Positions 47,391-56,204 of a stretch of 64,000 bases of DNA are shown piece after piece (within the stretch, counting starts at the first letter, position 1; each line of letters opens with the position of its first letter). Source of the stretch: Gemmatimonadota bacterium (lineage in GTDB: Bacteria > ARS69); assembly GCA_030747075.1 (NCBI GenBank), contig JASLLL010000012.1, forward strand, positions 6,866 to 70,865, read 5' to 3'. Under the pieces are notes generated by a model. It had not been told where the DNA came from. It was given only the letters and a program-made list of their open reading frames with translations, and searched no databases. The position numbers and the translations under genes are program-made.

Positions 47391-49241
47391 CTACAGCCCT
47401 TCCGCCGGAACCGGCATCCGAACCCGGGCCATGGCCTCCGCACGATCGCGCAGACGCCTCGCGGAATCCTGTTCGCCGCGACTTGCCTCCCATTTTGCCG
47501 CCGCCACCAGGGCATCGCGATATGCCGCATGGACCTTCGCTCCGGCAAGATCCCACCGGTCGTAGATCCAGCGTCGCTCTTCGCGAATGGGCACCTCACG
47601 GAGTGGCGGCGGGTCGTCCATGTCGCGGAAGAGCCGATACACCAACCCTTGCGGCATCCAGTAGCGATCGGCCGCCACCCCCTCCTCCACCGGGGCCATC
47701 ACGAATGCGTCCCCCCCGGTGTCCTCCCCCGCCCGGACCAGCGCATTCAGGAATGCCAGAAAGGACGCTTGAATCGTCGCGGGGTCGTACGGGCGGTCCC
47801 GCTCGAAGAGGTCCAGTTGCTCTCGAAAGGCCGCCTCCTCGACGGCCGCGCACTCCATGACTTCCGGCATCTCGCGGCGAAGGTAGTCCAGATACCACGA
47901 ACGCCGCACGAGGTTGACATCGACCACGCGCAAGTCGGGCCGAAACCCCTCCAGATGGTGAAGCGCCAGCCACGGCGAATAGAACTGCCACTCCTGTGTC
48001 AGGAGGATCCCGTCCGGGCCTGCCGCCCCGGCGACATCCTCCACGAAGGCGCGCGCCCGGCCATCCGCATGGCGATCAGCCGCCCTCACCGTCATCCCGG
48101 CGACCGCAAGCGGCACCACCACGGCCAGCGCAATCCCGAAACGCCGGGAGCGCACATCCTTCCGCGCCATCAGTTCCAGAAGACCCGCCGCGAACGCAAG
48201 GCCGATCGCCCAGGTCGCCGTGGCGTAGTACGCCTCCTTGTCCTCCGCGATCTCGTAGCAGAACGCGAAGACCAGCCCCAGCCCCGCAAGCAGAGCCAGT
48301 GCGATCGCTTCGGGAGGGCGCGTCTTCGCAATCCGTCGCCAGCCGCGGACCGCCAGCACGATCCCCGGCGGCGTCCATGCGACAAGCGCCAGCCACGACA
48401 GCCGCTTCGCTTCCAGCAGCAACCCCTCCGGGCGGAAGGTGAGCAGGTTGACGCGGTACTGCTTCCCTGTCACATGCCAGAAGAGGCGCTCCAGGTCTTT
48501 CACGCCACCCCAGTTCATCCACGGATCGGTGCGACCGATGACGAGGATCGACCCGTAGCAGAAAAGTCCGACCGCCGTGGCCGCAACCGCCGCGACACCG
48601 ACATTCCGCCAGCGGTTCATGTCGCGACCGCGCCGGGAAGCCACCAGCCAGATCATGGCGGGAAGGGCCAGTCCGGCCGTGATGTGGTGGCAGGACGCCG
48701 CGAGTCCCCAGAGTACGCCCGCCGTCAGAAGACGCCCGTCGGACGGCGCCTCACGCCAGTGGGAAGTGGCGAGCAGCGCCCCGACAAGAAGCGCCGAGGT
48801 CACCGTATAGACCTCCGCGAACCCGGCGAACCCCCAGATCGGGAAGGCGAACGCCGCCAGCATGGCCCCGGAGAGCGGCGCGAACTCCGACGCGGCGGGC
48901 CCGGGCATGCGGCCATCCCGGGCGGTGAGCCAGTGCCGTGCGAGACGGTATACGAGATGAACCGTCACCGTGCCTGCCAGAGCCGACAGGAAGTTGACAT
49001 GGACGATCTCGCTGCCCGGAATCCGGGACGCGATCCACCCGAGCATGACCCAGACCGGAAAGCCGGGCGCGTGCGCCACACCCGGGCCGGAAGCCGCCAG
49101 CACCAGTTCGCCCGAGTCCACCAGCGCGACATCGCGCGCAGCCGTCATCCCGTAGATCGCGCCGGGCAGAATCCACGACAGATGCAGCGCGATTCGCCGC
49201 CACGACCGCGCACTGTCGGCCGCGCTCACTGCTTCGCCCAT
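47391..49241 (-). CDS. DUF2723 membrane protein (GT117/TMEM260-like)
   Basis: The 616-residue protein begins with the DUF2723 hallmark: first helix, then ALVDSGELVLAASGPGVAHAPG (shortened to ELVLAASGPGVAHAPGFPVW), where Asp and Glu of DSGE are the likely catalytic pair. Some ten to twelve membrane helices fill residues 15-400; the C-terminal 200 residues are soluble. Human TMEM260 of this family is a protein O-mannosyltransferase, so this protein may attach sugar from a lipid carrier to exported proteins. Many secreted beta-rich proteins encoded around it would be plausible acceptors, but that link is inferred. GGGAGG precedes ATG 49241. Confidence 0.82.
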   Translation of the reverse strand: MGEAVSAADSARSWRRIALHLSWILPGAIYGMTAARDVALVDSGELVLAASGPGVAHAPGFPVWVMLGWIASRIPGSEIVHVNFLSALAGTVTVHLVYRLARHWLTARDGRMPGPAASEFAPLSGAMLAAFAFPIWGFAGFAEVYTVTSALLVGALLATSHWREAPSDGRLLTAGVLWGLAASCHHITAGLALPAMIWLVASRRGRDMNRWRNVGVAAVAATAVGLFCYGSILVIGRTDPWMNWGGVKDLERLFWHVTGKQYRVNLLTFRPEGLLLEAKRLSWLALVAWTPPGIVLAVRGWRRIAKTRPPEAIALALLAGLGLVFAFCYEIAEDKEAYYATATWAIGLAFAAGLLELMARKDVRSRRFGIALAVVVPLAVAGMTVRAADRHADGRARAFVEDVAGAAGPDGILLTQEWQFYSPWLALHHLEGFRPDLRVVDVNLVRRSWYLDYLRREMPEVMECAAVEEAAFREQLDLFERDRPYDPATIQASFLAFLNALVRAGEDTGGDAFVMAPVEEGVAADRYWMPQGLVYRLFRDMDDPPPLREVPIREERRWIYDRWDLAGAKVHAAYRDALVAAAKWEASRGEQDSARRLRDRAEAMARVRMPVPAEGL

Positions 49242-49301
49242 GCCGCCTCCCTTGTTCTACGGCCGTCACCGAGTATCGTGGCGTGTGAAAGGAGGAGCGT
49301 C

Positions 49302-51545
49302 TTGTCTCTCCCGGCTCCCACCGCCGCCGAACTTCTGCGCACCGCCCGCGACAGCGGGGTCGCCACTCTCCCGGAGCACGAGGGAATGGCGCTCCTTTCC
49401 TCGCTCGGGATTCCCGTGCCGACGCACTTCATCGTCCCCTCTCCCGCCGACATCCGCCAGACGCTTCTGAACGATCTTCCGGGAGATCGAGTGGTGCTGA
49501 AGATAATCTCCCCCGAAATCCTCCACAAGACCGAGGTGGGCGGGGTGGCCATCGTCCGGAAGCGGCTTCGCGATGTCCGCAAGGCGGCCACGGAAATGGT
49601 GGAGCGCGTCGCGGGAAGGCCCCTCAGCGGGCTCCTTCTCGTTCGGCATGTCGCCCACGAGCGCATGCTCGGCCGGGAACTCCTGGTGAACCTGCGCTGG
49701 ACAGAGGATTTCGGCCCGGTGGTCACGCTCGCGGCAGGGGGGATTCACGCCAACTTCTATTCGCGGCATCTTCGTCCGGGTCGGGAAGTCGCCATCGTTT
49801 CGCCCGGGATCAGCTCGGACGAAGCCATCGAGCGCGCCATCCACTCGACCGCCGTGGGGGCGCTCCTCACCGAAGGCCAGCGCGGCGGCGAGGCTTTCCT
49901 CTCGCTCCCGAGAATGCGCGATCTCCTGCGGAAGTTCATGGGCCTTGCCGAGGACTACATGCCGGACCTTCTGGGCGAGTTGGAAATCAACCCGCTGGTC
50001 GTGACCGCGGGCGGGTTTCAGGCGCTGGATGTGCTCGTCAGACCGGCGAAGTCCGCCCCCCGCCCGACCACGGCGCCGCGGCCGCTTCACAAGCTCGCCC
50101 ATCTCTTCGCGCCGAAGAGCGTGGCGGTGGTCGGCGTGTCGCAGCGCATGAACCCCGGGCGCATCATCCTGCGCAATCTCCTGCGCGATGGCTTCGACCC
50201 TGACGGCATCACGATCGTCAAGCCGGGCGCGGACCATATCGACGGGTGCCGATGCGTGCCGAATCTGGAATCGCTGCCGGAACGCGTGGACCTCGTGGTG
50301 CTGGCCATTGCCGCGGCGCAGGTTCCGGACGCCATGTCCGCCATCCTCAGCGGGGAACGCGCGGAGAGCGTCATCGTCATTCCGGGGGGGCTGGAGGAAA
50401 CGCAGAGCGGCGCGGAAGCCGCTCGTACGCTTCGTGCGGAACTCGCGGCGTCCCGCAAGACCGACTGGGGCGGGCCGGTCGTCAACGGCGGCAACTGCAT
50501 CGGCATCCGCTCCGCGCCCGGCCGCTACGACACCATCTTCCTGCCGCCGCACAAACTCCCCGCGCCGGACATTCCCCCCGCACCGGTCGCCGTGGTTTCG
50601 CAAAGCGGCGCGTTCGCGGTGGCTCGGGCCAGCCGTCTTCCTTCGGTCCGGCCCCGCTATACGGTTTCGGTCGGAAACCAGACGGACCTCACCATCGGAG
50701 ATCATGTGGCCTACCTCGCGGAGGATCCACAGGTGGAACTCTTCGCGGTGTATGTGGAAGGGTTCGCGCCGATGGACGGGCGGAAGTTCCTGCGGGCCGC
50801 GGCGGAGATCACGGCCTCGGGCCGGACAGTCCTTCTCTACCGTGCGGGAAGGACGGCGGCCGGCGCGCTGGCATCGGCCAGCCATACCGCGTCCATCGCG
50901 GGAGACGCGGTCGTCACACGGGAACTTGCGGACGGAGCGGGCATCGTGTCGGCGGAGACGCTGGCGGACTTCGAGATGTTGCTGGAGCTCTTCACGCTGT
51001 TCCACGGAAAGACCCCTGGCGGGCGGCGCATCGCGGCGCTGACCAACGCGGGGTTCGAGTGCGTCGCCATCGGGGACAATCTCCATACGCTGGAGATGGC
51101 CGAACTCAGCAAAGACACCTGCGCACAGCTCGCCGCACTCCTCGACGCCACGGGAGTTTCAGGGCTCGTGGACATCCACAACCCGCTGGACCTGACCCCC
51201 ATGACGGGTGATGAAGCCTACGCGGAAGCCACGCGCATTCTGATGGCGGATCCACAGGTGGACGCTGGCGTCATCAGTTGCGTACCGCTGACGCCCGCGC
51301 TCAACACGCTGGCCGCCGGAGAAGGCCACAACGAAGATGTGGCTCGCGCGGATTCAGCCGCATCCCGGCTGGTGGAACTGGCGAGAGCGTCGGAGAAGCC
51401 GTGGGTTGCGGTGGTGGACTCCGGCGAACTGTTTGACCCCATGGCGCGGGTTCTTCGCGCGGGCGGCATCCCCGTCTTCCGCGAAGCGGACCGCGCAACG
51501 CGCCTGCTCAGCATCTGGTGCGAGGCCCGACTGGCGGGCGCGTAG
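49302..51545 (+). CDS. ADP-forming acyl-CoA synthetase, beta-alpha order
   Basis: The 747-residue protein has an ATP-grasp domain first (residues of about 5-245, VVLKIISPEILHKTEVGGVAI, ELEINPLVV), then a CoA-binding domain (about 260-370, FAPKSVAVVGVSQRMNPGR) and succinyl-CoA-ligase-like flavodoxin domains (about 390-740). The phosphohistidine is probably His528 in ASHTASIAGD. The family interconverts acyl-CoA plus ADP and phosphate with acid plus CoA plus ATP; acetate is a usual but unproven substrate here. In most single-chain members the alpha part comes first, so the order is reversed. The start is TTG 49302 with GGAGGAG five bases upstream; the frame extends far upstream only as an antisense shadow of the DUF2723 gene. 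Confidence 0.87.
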   Translation: MSLPAPTAAELLRTARDSGVATLPEHEGMALLSSLGIPVPTHFIVPSPADIRQTLLNDLPGDRVVLKIISPEILHKTEVGGVAIVRKRLRDVRKAATEMVERVAGRPLSGLLLVRHVAHERMLGRELLVNLRWTEDFGPVVTLAAGGIHANFYSRHLRPGREVAIVSPGISSDEAIERAIHSTAVGALLTEGQRGGEAFLSLPRMRDLLRKFMGLAEDYMPDLLGELEINPLVVTAGGFQALDVLVRPAKSAPRPTTAPRPLHKLAHLFAPKSVAVVGVSQRMNPGRIILRNLLRDGFDPDGITIVKPGADHIDGCRCVPNLESLPERVDLVVLAIAAAQVPDAMSAILSGERAESVIVIPGGLEETQSGAEAARTLRAELAASRKTDWGGPVVNGGNCIGIRSAPGRYDTIFLPPHKLPAPDIPPAPVAVVSQSGAFAVARASRLPSVRPRYTVSVGNQTDLTIGDHVAYLAEDPQVELFAVYVEGFAPMDGRKFLRAAAEITASGRTVLLYRAGRTAAGALASASHTASIAGDAVVTRELADGAGIVSAETLADFEMLLELFTLFHGKTPGGRRIAALTNAGFECVAIGDNLHTLEMAELSKDTCAQLAALLDATGVSGLVDIHNPLDLTPMTGDEAYAEATRILMADPQVDAGVISCVPLTPALNTLAAGEGHNEDVARADSAASRLVELARASEKPWVAVVDSGELFDPMARVLRAGGIPVFREADRATRLLSIWCEARLAGA

Positions 51546-51584
51546 CAACGCGCCGCCAGCGCACGAAGAGAGCCACCTGCCGCC

Positions 51585-51998
51585 TCAGACCTGTCTGGTC
51601 CGCAGCTTGGCTTTCCTGGCCGCCTTCAACTGCCGTGAGTCTGACGAGACGAACAGCTCCGTGTCCCACTGGAGAGCGCAGGCCACATGGAGAGCGTCCA
51701 TTGCCCGAACTGGATTCGTCTCCAGAATCCGGATCGCATCCGCCACAACGGCAGGAAGCAGGTTCACAATCGTGGCGTCGGCCACTTCCAGCGACAACCG
51801 GGCCTTTGCGTCCCGGTACTGGCTGCGCGACAGAGAGCCTTCGCGCAGACGGCGATTCAGCGCGGAGACAATCTCCGGAGGACTGATGACCGACAGCGCC
51901 AGCGCGGAGGCCTTTCCGCACAACCGCTCCACCTTGTCGCTCCCCTTCTCATCCACATAACGCTTTGCGAAGGCCGAGGAGTCAAAGAAGATCTTCAT
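51585..51998 (-). CDS. PIN-domain toxin (VapC-like)
   Basis: The 137-residue protein is a PIN-domain ribonuclease with all four expected acidic residues: Asp6 (FFDSSAF), Glu42 (PPEIVSAL), Asp101 (AMDALHVA) and Asp120 (SSDSRQL). VapC toxins cut tRNA or rRNA and are held inactive by a paired antitoxin. ATG 51998 starts 17 bases inside the antitoxin gene, so the two are translationally coupled. The longer frame upstream has no homology. Confidence 0.92.
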   Translation of the reverse strand: MKIFFDSSAFAKRYVDEKGSDKVERLCGKASALALSVISPPEIVSALNRRLREGSLSRSQYRDAKARLSLEVADATIVNLLPAVVADAIRILETNPVRAMDALHVACALQWDTELFVSSDSRQLKAARKAKLRTRQV

Positions 51999-52218
51999 CG
52001 GTACGCTCTCCCAGAATCGCTGCCGACAGCGCCCCTCCCCTGACCGCGAGGCGCAGGGCAGCCTGCTTCCAGGCCGGCAGGGAGTCGGAAGAGCGAACGG
52101 GAGACACCTCGGCGATGGGCTTGCCGTGCCGGATGACAAGGAACACCTCTCCGCGCTCTACATCGGAGAAGAGACCCGACGCGTTCTTTCGAAACTCCGT
52201 GAATGTCACGGTTTTCAT
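51982..52218 (-). CDS. Phd/YefM-type antitoxin
   Basis: The 78-residue protein has the Phd/YefM DNA-binding start (MKTVTFTEFRKNASGLFSDV, then LVIRHGKPIAEVSPV) and a basic/hydrophobic C-terminal tail that would wrap the PIN toxin. AAGGAGG lies just before ATG 52218; the longer frame passes through the operator. Members bind palindromes at their own promoter and are released when free toxin is in excess. Three TGTACA boxes over the promoter at 52232-52259 fit this. Phd with VapC-type PIN is a common pairing. Confidence 0.9.
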   Translation of the reverse strand: MKTVTFTEFRKNASGLFSDVERGEVFLVIRHGKPIAEVSPVRSSDSLPAWKQAALRLAVRGGALSAAILGERTDEDLL

Positions 52219-52231
52219 ATGCCCCTCCTTG

Positions 52232-52268
52232 TGTACAGGAGTGTACATCCTTCTGTACATATCGGCAA
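52232..52268 (-). promoter_or_regulatory. Toxin-antitoxin promoter with three TGTACA operator boxes
   Basis: TTGCCG (52268-52263) and TACACT (52245-52240) on the minus strand are 17 bases apart. TGTACA, itself a palindrome, occurs at 52232-52237, 52242-52247 and 52254-52259: after the -10, on the -10, and in the spacer. The 10- and 12-base steps place the boxes on about the same face of the helix. This layout suggests cooperative repression by antitoxin dimers. Confidence 0.65.
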
Positions 52269-52324
52269 GGGGTCTTCCGGCTCTCTCTTTCGCCAGGCGG
52301 CCGAGTGCAATGAACGGCGCGCCG

Positions 52325-53599
52325 CTAGCGCACGAAGAGAGCCACCGTCTCCACATGTGCGGTCACCGGGAAGAGATCGATCGCGCGCAGGCTCTCCAGC
52401 CGCCAGCCCGCGTCGATCAGCGCTTTGGTGTCGCGGGCGCCGGTCGCGGGGTCGCAGGACACGGAGACGATCCGGCGCGGGGCACGCTTTATCAGCGCGG
52501 CGCGGGTCTCGCGATCCAGTCCGGCTCTCGGGGGGTCGATCACAATGGTCTCGCTCGGGGAGGACGGCTCCGAAGTGAGCGTCCGCGCCGCCGTCTCCGA
52601 CCGCGTCTCCGCACGCACGCCCGCACGACGCAGGTTCCCCCGGAGGAACCGGAGCGCACGCCGGTCCGTGTCCGTCGCCACCACGCGATCAAATCCCTGC
52701 CCGCACAGCACCGAAAGCAGCCCGACCCCCGCGTACAGATCCATGAGGACTCCATCGCGATCCTCTCCGAGAGCGCGCGCCACCTCCCGGGCCAGTTGCT
52801 CCGCTCCCTGGAGACTTCCCTGAAAGAACGAGGTGGCGTCGGCACGAAACTCCCGCCCCCCCACGCGGAACCGAAGTTCGCGGTCACCACCCAGCGGGCG
52901 CCGATCGGCGAGAACGCCACGCACGGCGGGCGAGCGCTCCATGCCCTTCGTCAACCGCTCCAGACGGCGGCGGGCCTTGTCGGACGCGCCCTGCGGGGAC
53001 TCGAAGAGCACCACCCCCCCGTCCCGCGAGTCCATGCGGAGCGAAACACGGTGCCACGGTGGCGCAAGCCGGGCCCACGCGAAGAGGTCTTCGCCAGCGG
53101 GCATCTCCAGCAGCGGGCACGCGTCCAGCGGGACGACTTCGTGCGTGCCGCGCCGGAAGAGTCCGGGGTGCCCCATCGGGTCATAGGTGAGTCGGATCCG
53201 GTTGCGCGTCCCCGTCTCCTGCGCGAGCGGGTCCGGCCCTTCGAGCAGTTCCCCGACATCCATCTGTGCGATACGCCGGTATGCGTCGCCGATGATCGAT
53301 CGCTTCATCTCCGCCTGAAGAGACGGTTCCGCGTGCTGGAAGTCGCAGCCTCCGCAAGCGGACGCGTGCGGGCAGGGGGCTTCGCGCCGCCCGGCGTGGG
53401 GTTCGACGATCTCCACCGCGACGGCCTCGGCGAGCGACTTCCCCTCCCGCGTGACACGGGCGCGAACGCGTTCGCCCGGAAGAGCCCCGCTGACCAGCAC
53501 GACCCTCCCGCTGACGCGCGCAAGGCACGCACCACCAGGCACGGCGTGGCCGACGGTGAGGTCCGTGAGATCCGGGCTGGTCGCGGGAGTCGATTCCAT
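52325..53599 (-). CDS. RNA (uracil-5-)-methyltransferase, RlmD/RumA type
   Basis: The 424-residue protein has an N-terminal TRAM-like domain (VGHAVPGGACLARVSGRVVL), an iron-sulfur site (Cys76, 82, 85 and 161), and a C-terminal SAM methyltransferase domain. The latter has DLYAGVGLLSVL (287-298), IDPPRAGLD and the catalytic Cys382 (SVSCDPAT). It should make 5-methyluridine in 23S rRNA or tRNA; the iron-sulfur cysteines favour the RumA/RlmC/RlmD group. ATG 53599 is the likely start because TRAM begins a few residues later; no strong ribosome site is seen. The gene is divergent from the aldo/keto reductase. Confidence 0.9.
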   Translation of the reverse strand: MESTPATSPDLTDLTVGHAVPGGACLARVSGRVVLVSGALPGERVRARVTREGKSLAEAVAVEIVEPHAGRREAPCPHASACGGCDFQHAEPSLQAEMKRSIIGDAYRRIAQMDVGELLEGPDPLAQETGTRNRIRLTYDPMGHPGLFRRGTHEVVPLDACPLLEMPAGEDLFAWARLAPPWHRVSLRMDSRDGGVVLFESPQGASDKARRRLERLTKGMERSPAVRGVLADRRPLGGDRELRFRVGGREFRADATSFFQGSLQGAEQLAREVARALGEDRDGVLMDLYAGVGLLSVLCGQGFDRVVATDTDRRALRFLRGNLRRAGVRAETRSETAARTLTSEPSSPSETIVIDPPRAGLDRETRAALIKRAPRRIVSVSCDPATGARDTKALIDAGWRLESLRAIDLFPVTAHVETVALFVR

Positions 53600-53713
53600 A
53601 AGGTGGGTCAGGATACCCGAACGGTGCGCCGCGTGGGTGAAAACCTGTGGTCTCCGATTCGGAAAATGTGCCACGATCCCCGGACCGGCACCCCGGCCAA
53701 CTGGAGGTATTCC

Positions 53714-54697
53714 GTGAACTCCCCCCCGACCGGCACTTCCAACCTCATGGGCTACCGGCGCGTCGGCGCGTCGGGTCTGCGCGTAAGCGAGATTGCGCTC
53801 GGCAGCTGGCTCACCTATGGCGCTTCCGTGGCCGACTCCACCGCGCAGGCGTGCATTCGGGAAGCCATCGAATCGGGTGTGATCTTTCTCGACACGGCGG
53901 ATGTCTACAACCACGGCGCCGCCGAGGAACTTCTGGGGAGGATGCTCGCGGACTACCAGCGCAGCGACCTGGTGCTGGCGACGAAGGCGTTCTTCCCGAT
54001 GTCGGAGAATCCCAACGACCGCGGACTCTCTCGAAAGCACCTCTTCGAATCGGTCCATGCCAGCCTTCGCAGGCTTCGCACCGACTACATCGACCTCTAC
54101 CAGTGTCACCGCTTCGACCCGGATACGCCCGTCTCGGAGACGGTGCGCGCCATGGACGACCTGGTTACCTCAGGGAAAATCCTCTACTGGGGGGTGTCGC
54201 TCTGGTCCGCTGCGCAGATCGCCGAAGCCGTGGAGATTGCACGACACACCGGCGCCGCGCCGCCCGTCTCCAACCAGCCGCCCTATAATATGCTGCAGCG
54301 ATCCATCGAGGAGGATGTTCTCCCGCTCTGCCGCAGAGAGGGGGTCGGGCAGGTGGTGTACTGCCCGCTCTCGCAGGGCCTCCTGACGGGGAAGTATGCG
54401 GGCGGGAAACTTCCCGAAGGGTCGCGCGCGGCCGACGAGAAGGCCGGGCAGTTCCTTCGCCCGAGGATGACTCCCGCAAACCATGAGCAGGTGGATCGCC
54501 TCGCGAAGCTCGCGGCGGAGGCCGGGCTGTCGCTGGTGCAGTTGGCGCTGGCGTGGGTTCTGAGGGACGACTGCGTCGCGGCCGCGATCATCGGCGCGAC
54601 GACACCGGAGCAGGTGCGCGAAAATGTGGCCGCCTCCGGAATCCGGCTCGACGAGGACTTCCTCTACCGCGTGGAAATGGTGCTCTCCGCAAGCTGA
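53714..54697 (+). CDS. Aldo/keto reductase (Kv-beta/YghZ-like)
   Basis: The 327-residue protein is a TIM-barrel NADPH-dependent oxidoreductase. The catalytic tetrad is Asp60 and Tyr65 (LDTADVY), Lys91 (ATKAFF) and His132 (YQCHRFD). The C-terminal NADP-binding segment (LVQLALAWVL, IIGATTPEQVREN) is complete. It reduces small carbonyl compounds or detoxifies aldehydes; the substrate is unknown. The start GTG 53714 is set by GGAGGT at 53703-53708. The frame is open for a long way upstream as a shadow of the methyltransferase gene. No neighbour suggests a pathway. Confidence 0.92.
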   Translation: MNSPPTGTSNLMGYRRVGASGLRVSEIALGSWLTYGASVADSTAQACIREAIESGVIFLDTADVYNHGAAEELLGRMLADYQRSDLVLATKAFFPMSENPNDRGLSRKHLFESVHASLRRLRTDYIDLYQCHRFDPDTPVSETVRAMDDLVTSGKILYWGVSLWSAAQIAEAVEIARHTGAAPPVSNQPPYNMLQRSIEEDVLPLCRREGVGQVVYCPLSQGLLTGKYAGGKLPEGSRAADEKAGQFLRPRMTPANHEQVDRLAKLAAEAGLSLVQLALAWVLRDDCVAAAIIGATTPEQVRENVAASGIRLDEDFLYRVEMVLSAS

Positions 54698-54894
54698 CCG
54701 CCACCCGCGCCTCTCCCCCACGCCACGATGTCCGCGGAACCGACACCGGCACGCGCCTTGCTCTGCACCCGGCTCCCGCCTCCCGCAAGGGCGGAGAACG
54801 CCGTGCACGCCACGCTCCGGGCTCCGCTCCCAACCGGAGGTGACGCACCCGGCGCAACCCGTGTTGCCACTTCTTCCCGGTCGAGGAGTCGCCC

Positions 54895-55245
54895 ATGATG
54901 TTCCCGCAGGACCGCCGACCTCCCCCTCCACGCCCCCCGCGTCCCGGCCACTTGTTCCGGCCCGGGCCGGGTCCCGACGGGCCGACCACACTGGACCGCC
55001 TCTGCCGAGTCCGGCGTCGGGCTCTTCGGGACCTGGGCGTTCGCCCTCCGAAACGCCCCCCGGGAGGGGACCCGCGCGCGCTCATTCTCCATGCCGCCAC
55101 GCTCGACCGCTGGATCGCCCGCAATCTGGACCTTGCAGGCGGGCGACGCATCCCTCCCTGGGAGGACACCGGAGAACCATGGATCGAGGAAGAAGCCGCG
55201 GAGAACGAGGAGGAAGGAGAAGAAGATTGCCCGTGGGAATGGTGA
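54895..55245 (+). CDS. Small protein with Pro-rich head and acidic tail
   Basis: I do not recognise this 116-residue protein. It has a proline/arginine-rich first 35 residues, a short helical middle (TLDRLCRVRRRALRDLG, ATLDRWIARNLDLAG) and a strongly acidic C-terminus (IEEEAAENEEEGEED) ending CPWEW. GAGGAG lies nine bases before ATG 54895. Its stop overlaps the next ORF's ATG (ATGGTGA), a sign that both are translated. The charge layout could suit binding to DNA or to a basic partner, but nothing more can be said. Confidence 0.5.
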   Translation: MMFPQDRRPPPPRPPRPGHLFRPGPGPDGPTTLDRLCRVRRRALRDLGVRPPKRPPGGDPRALILHAATLDRWIARNLDLAGGRRIPPWEDTGEPWIEEEAAENEEEGEEDCPWEW

Positions 55246-56204
55246 AGCGCGGCCGGGTCCTGGCCCGGCTGGAGTCGGACATCGCATTCTGTGAGCGGTG
55301 CTACGGCCCGGAAAAGACACTTCCCGTCCGCTTCGAGCGACCCGCCGAACAGCCGGAACTTCTCATCCTGGGGGAACGCCCGCCCAGGCGGCTTCTGGAA
55401 AGGGACGGCCGCCTCGGAACGGGAGGCCCGGACCCGGGAACGCGCTTCCTCCGAAACCTCCTGGAAGATGCGCGGATCCCCCGGACGCGAATCCTGATGG
55501 CGTCCGCCATGCTGTGCCGACCGGCTTCCCGGGAACTGGAGGCCGTGGTTCCGCCTGCCGCTTGTGTTCGTGCCTGCGCGTCCCATGTCCGTCGGTTGGT
55601 GGAGGCAGCCCGCCCGCCGCTCATCGTCGTCCTCGGGCACCGGGCGGTGCGGTCGGTCAAGGCGTGCTTCCCGAAGGAGGAGTCGCTCCGCAAGCTCCGC
55701 TTCCCGGCCATGGTGGGTCAGGCGGTTCCCTTAGGGTCGGCGGCGGTCGTCCCGCTCTACCAGACGACCACCCGCGCCCGCGTCACCCGCCCGGCAGAAG
55801 CGCAGAAGCGGGACTGGAAGTCGATCGGCACGCTCTATCACGCGCTTGCGGGAAGGCGCAGCGGCCTTGAAAAGGCGTGGACTTCCCACGCCCGCAGACG
55901 CACCTTCGTCCGGAACTCAACCCGGGAGGAAGGGAATGAAACTCAAGCCGCTGCCGGTCATCGTGCTGGGGCTGGGTCCAATCGGACGCGCCGTCGCGAA
56001 AGAGATCGCGGGACAACCGGACATGGAACTCATGGGAGCCGTGGACCCGGCTCCGAAGTTCGCGGGGAAGAGCGTCGGCGAACTGATCCGGGACAAGAGC
56101 CGGGCGCGTCTTCGCGTTCACAAGAACCTGCCCGCACAGATCAAGGCGCTCGGTCGCCGCCGCCCGACGCTGGCGGTTCACATGGCCACATCCCGCTTTC
56201 CTGA
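55239..56204 (+). CDS. Uracil-DNA-glycosylase-superfamily-like protein with overrunning C-terminus
   Basis: The first 205 of 321 residues resemble the iron-sulfur UDG families 4/5: Cys18 and Cys21 (CERC), Cys93 (AMLCRP) and Cys113 (VRACASHV) are spaced like the four cluster ligands, with IVVLGHRAV near the right place. However, the uracil-site motif GEAPG is GERPP here, and the usual HPS/HPA loop is replaced (VVPLYQTTTRAR). Glycosylase activity is therefore doubtful. From about residue 205 the chain is low-complexity and overlaps the next gene by 269 bases in another frame; the real protein may end near 55870 after a frameshift. Alternative start: GTG 55233. Confidence 0.6.
   Translation: MVKRGRVLARLESDIAFCERCYGPEKTLPVRFERPAEQPELLILGERPPRRLLERDGRLGTGGPDPGTRFLRNLLEDARIPRTRILMASAMLCRPASRELEAVVPPAACVRACASHVRRLVEAARPPLIVVLGHRAVRSVKACFPKEESLRKLRFPAMVGQAVPLGSAAVVPLYQTTTRARVTRPAEAQKRDWKSIGTLYHALAGRRSGLEKAWTSHARRRTFVRNSTREEGNETQAAAGHRAGAGSNRTRRRERDRGTTGHGTHGSRGPGSEVRGEERRRTDPGQEPGASSRSQEPARTDQGARSPPPDAGGSHGHIPLS

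Noticed and set aside
47529-49301. A 590-codon N-terminal extension of the acyl-CoA synthetase
   Set aside because: It is antisense to the DUF2723 gene and has no domain. A strong GGAGGAG directly precedes TTG 49302, where homology starts.
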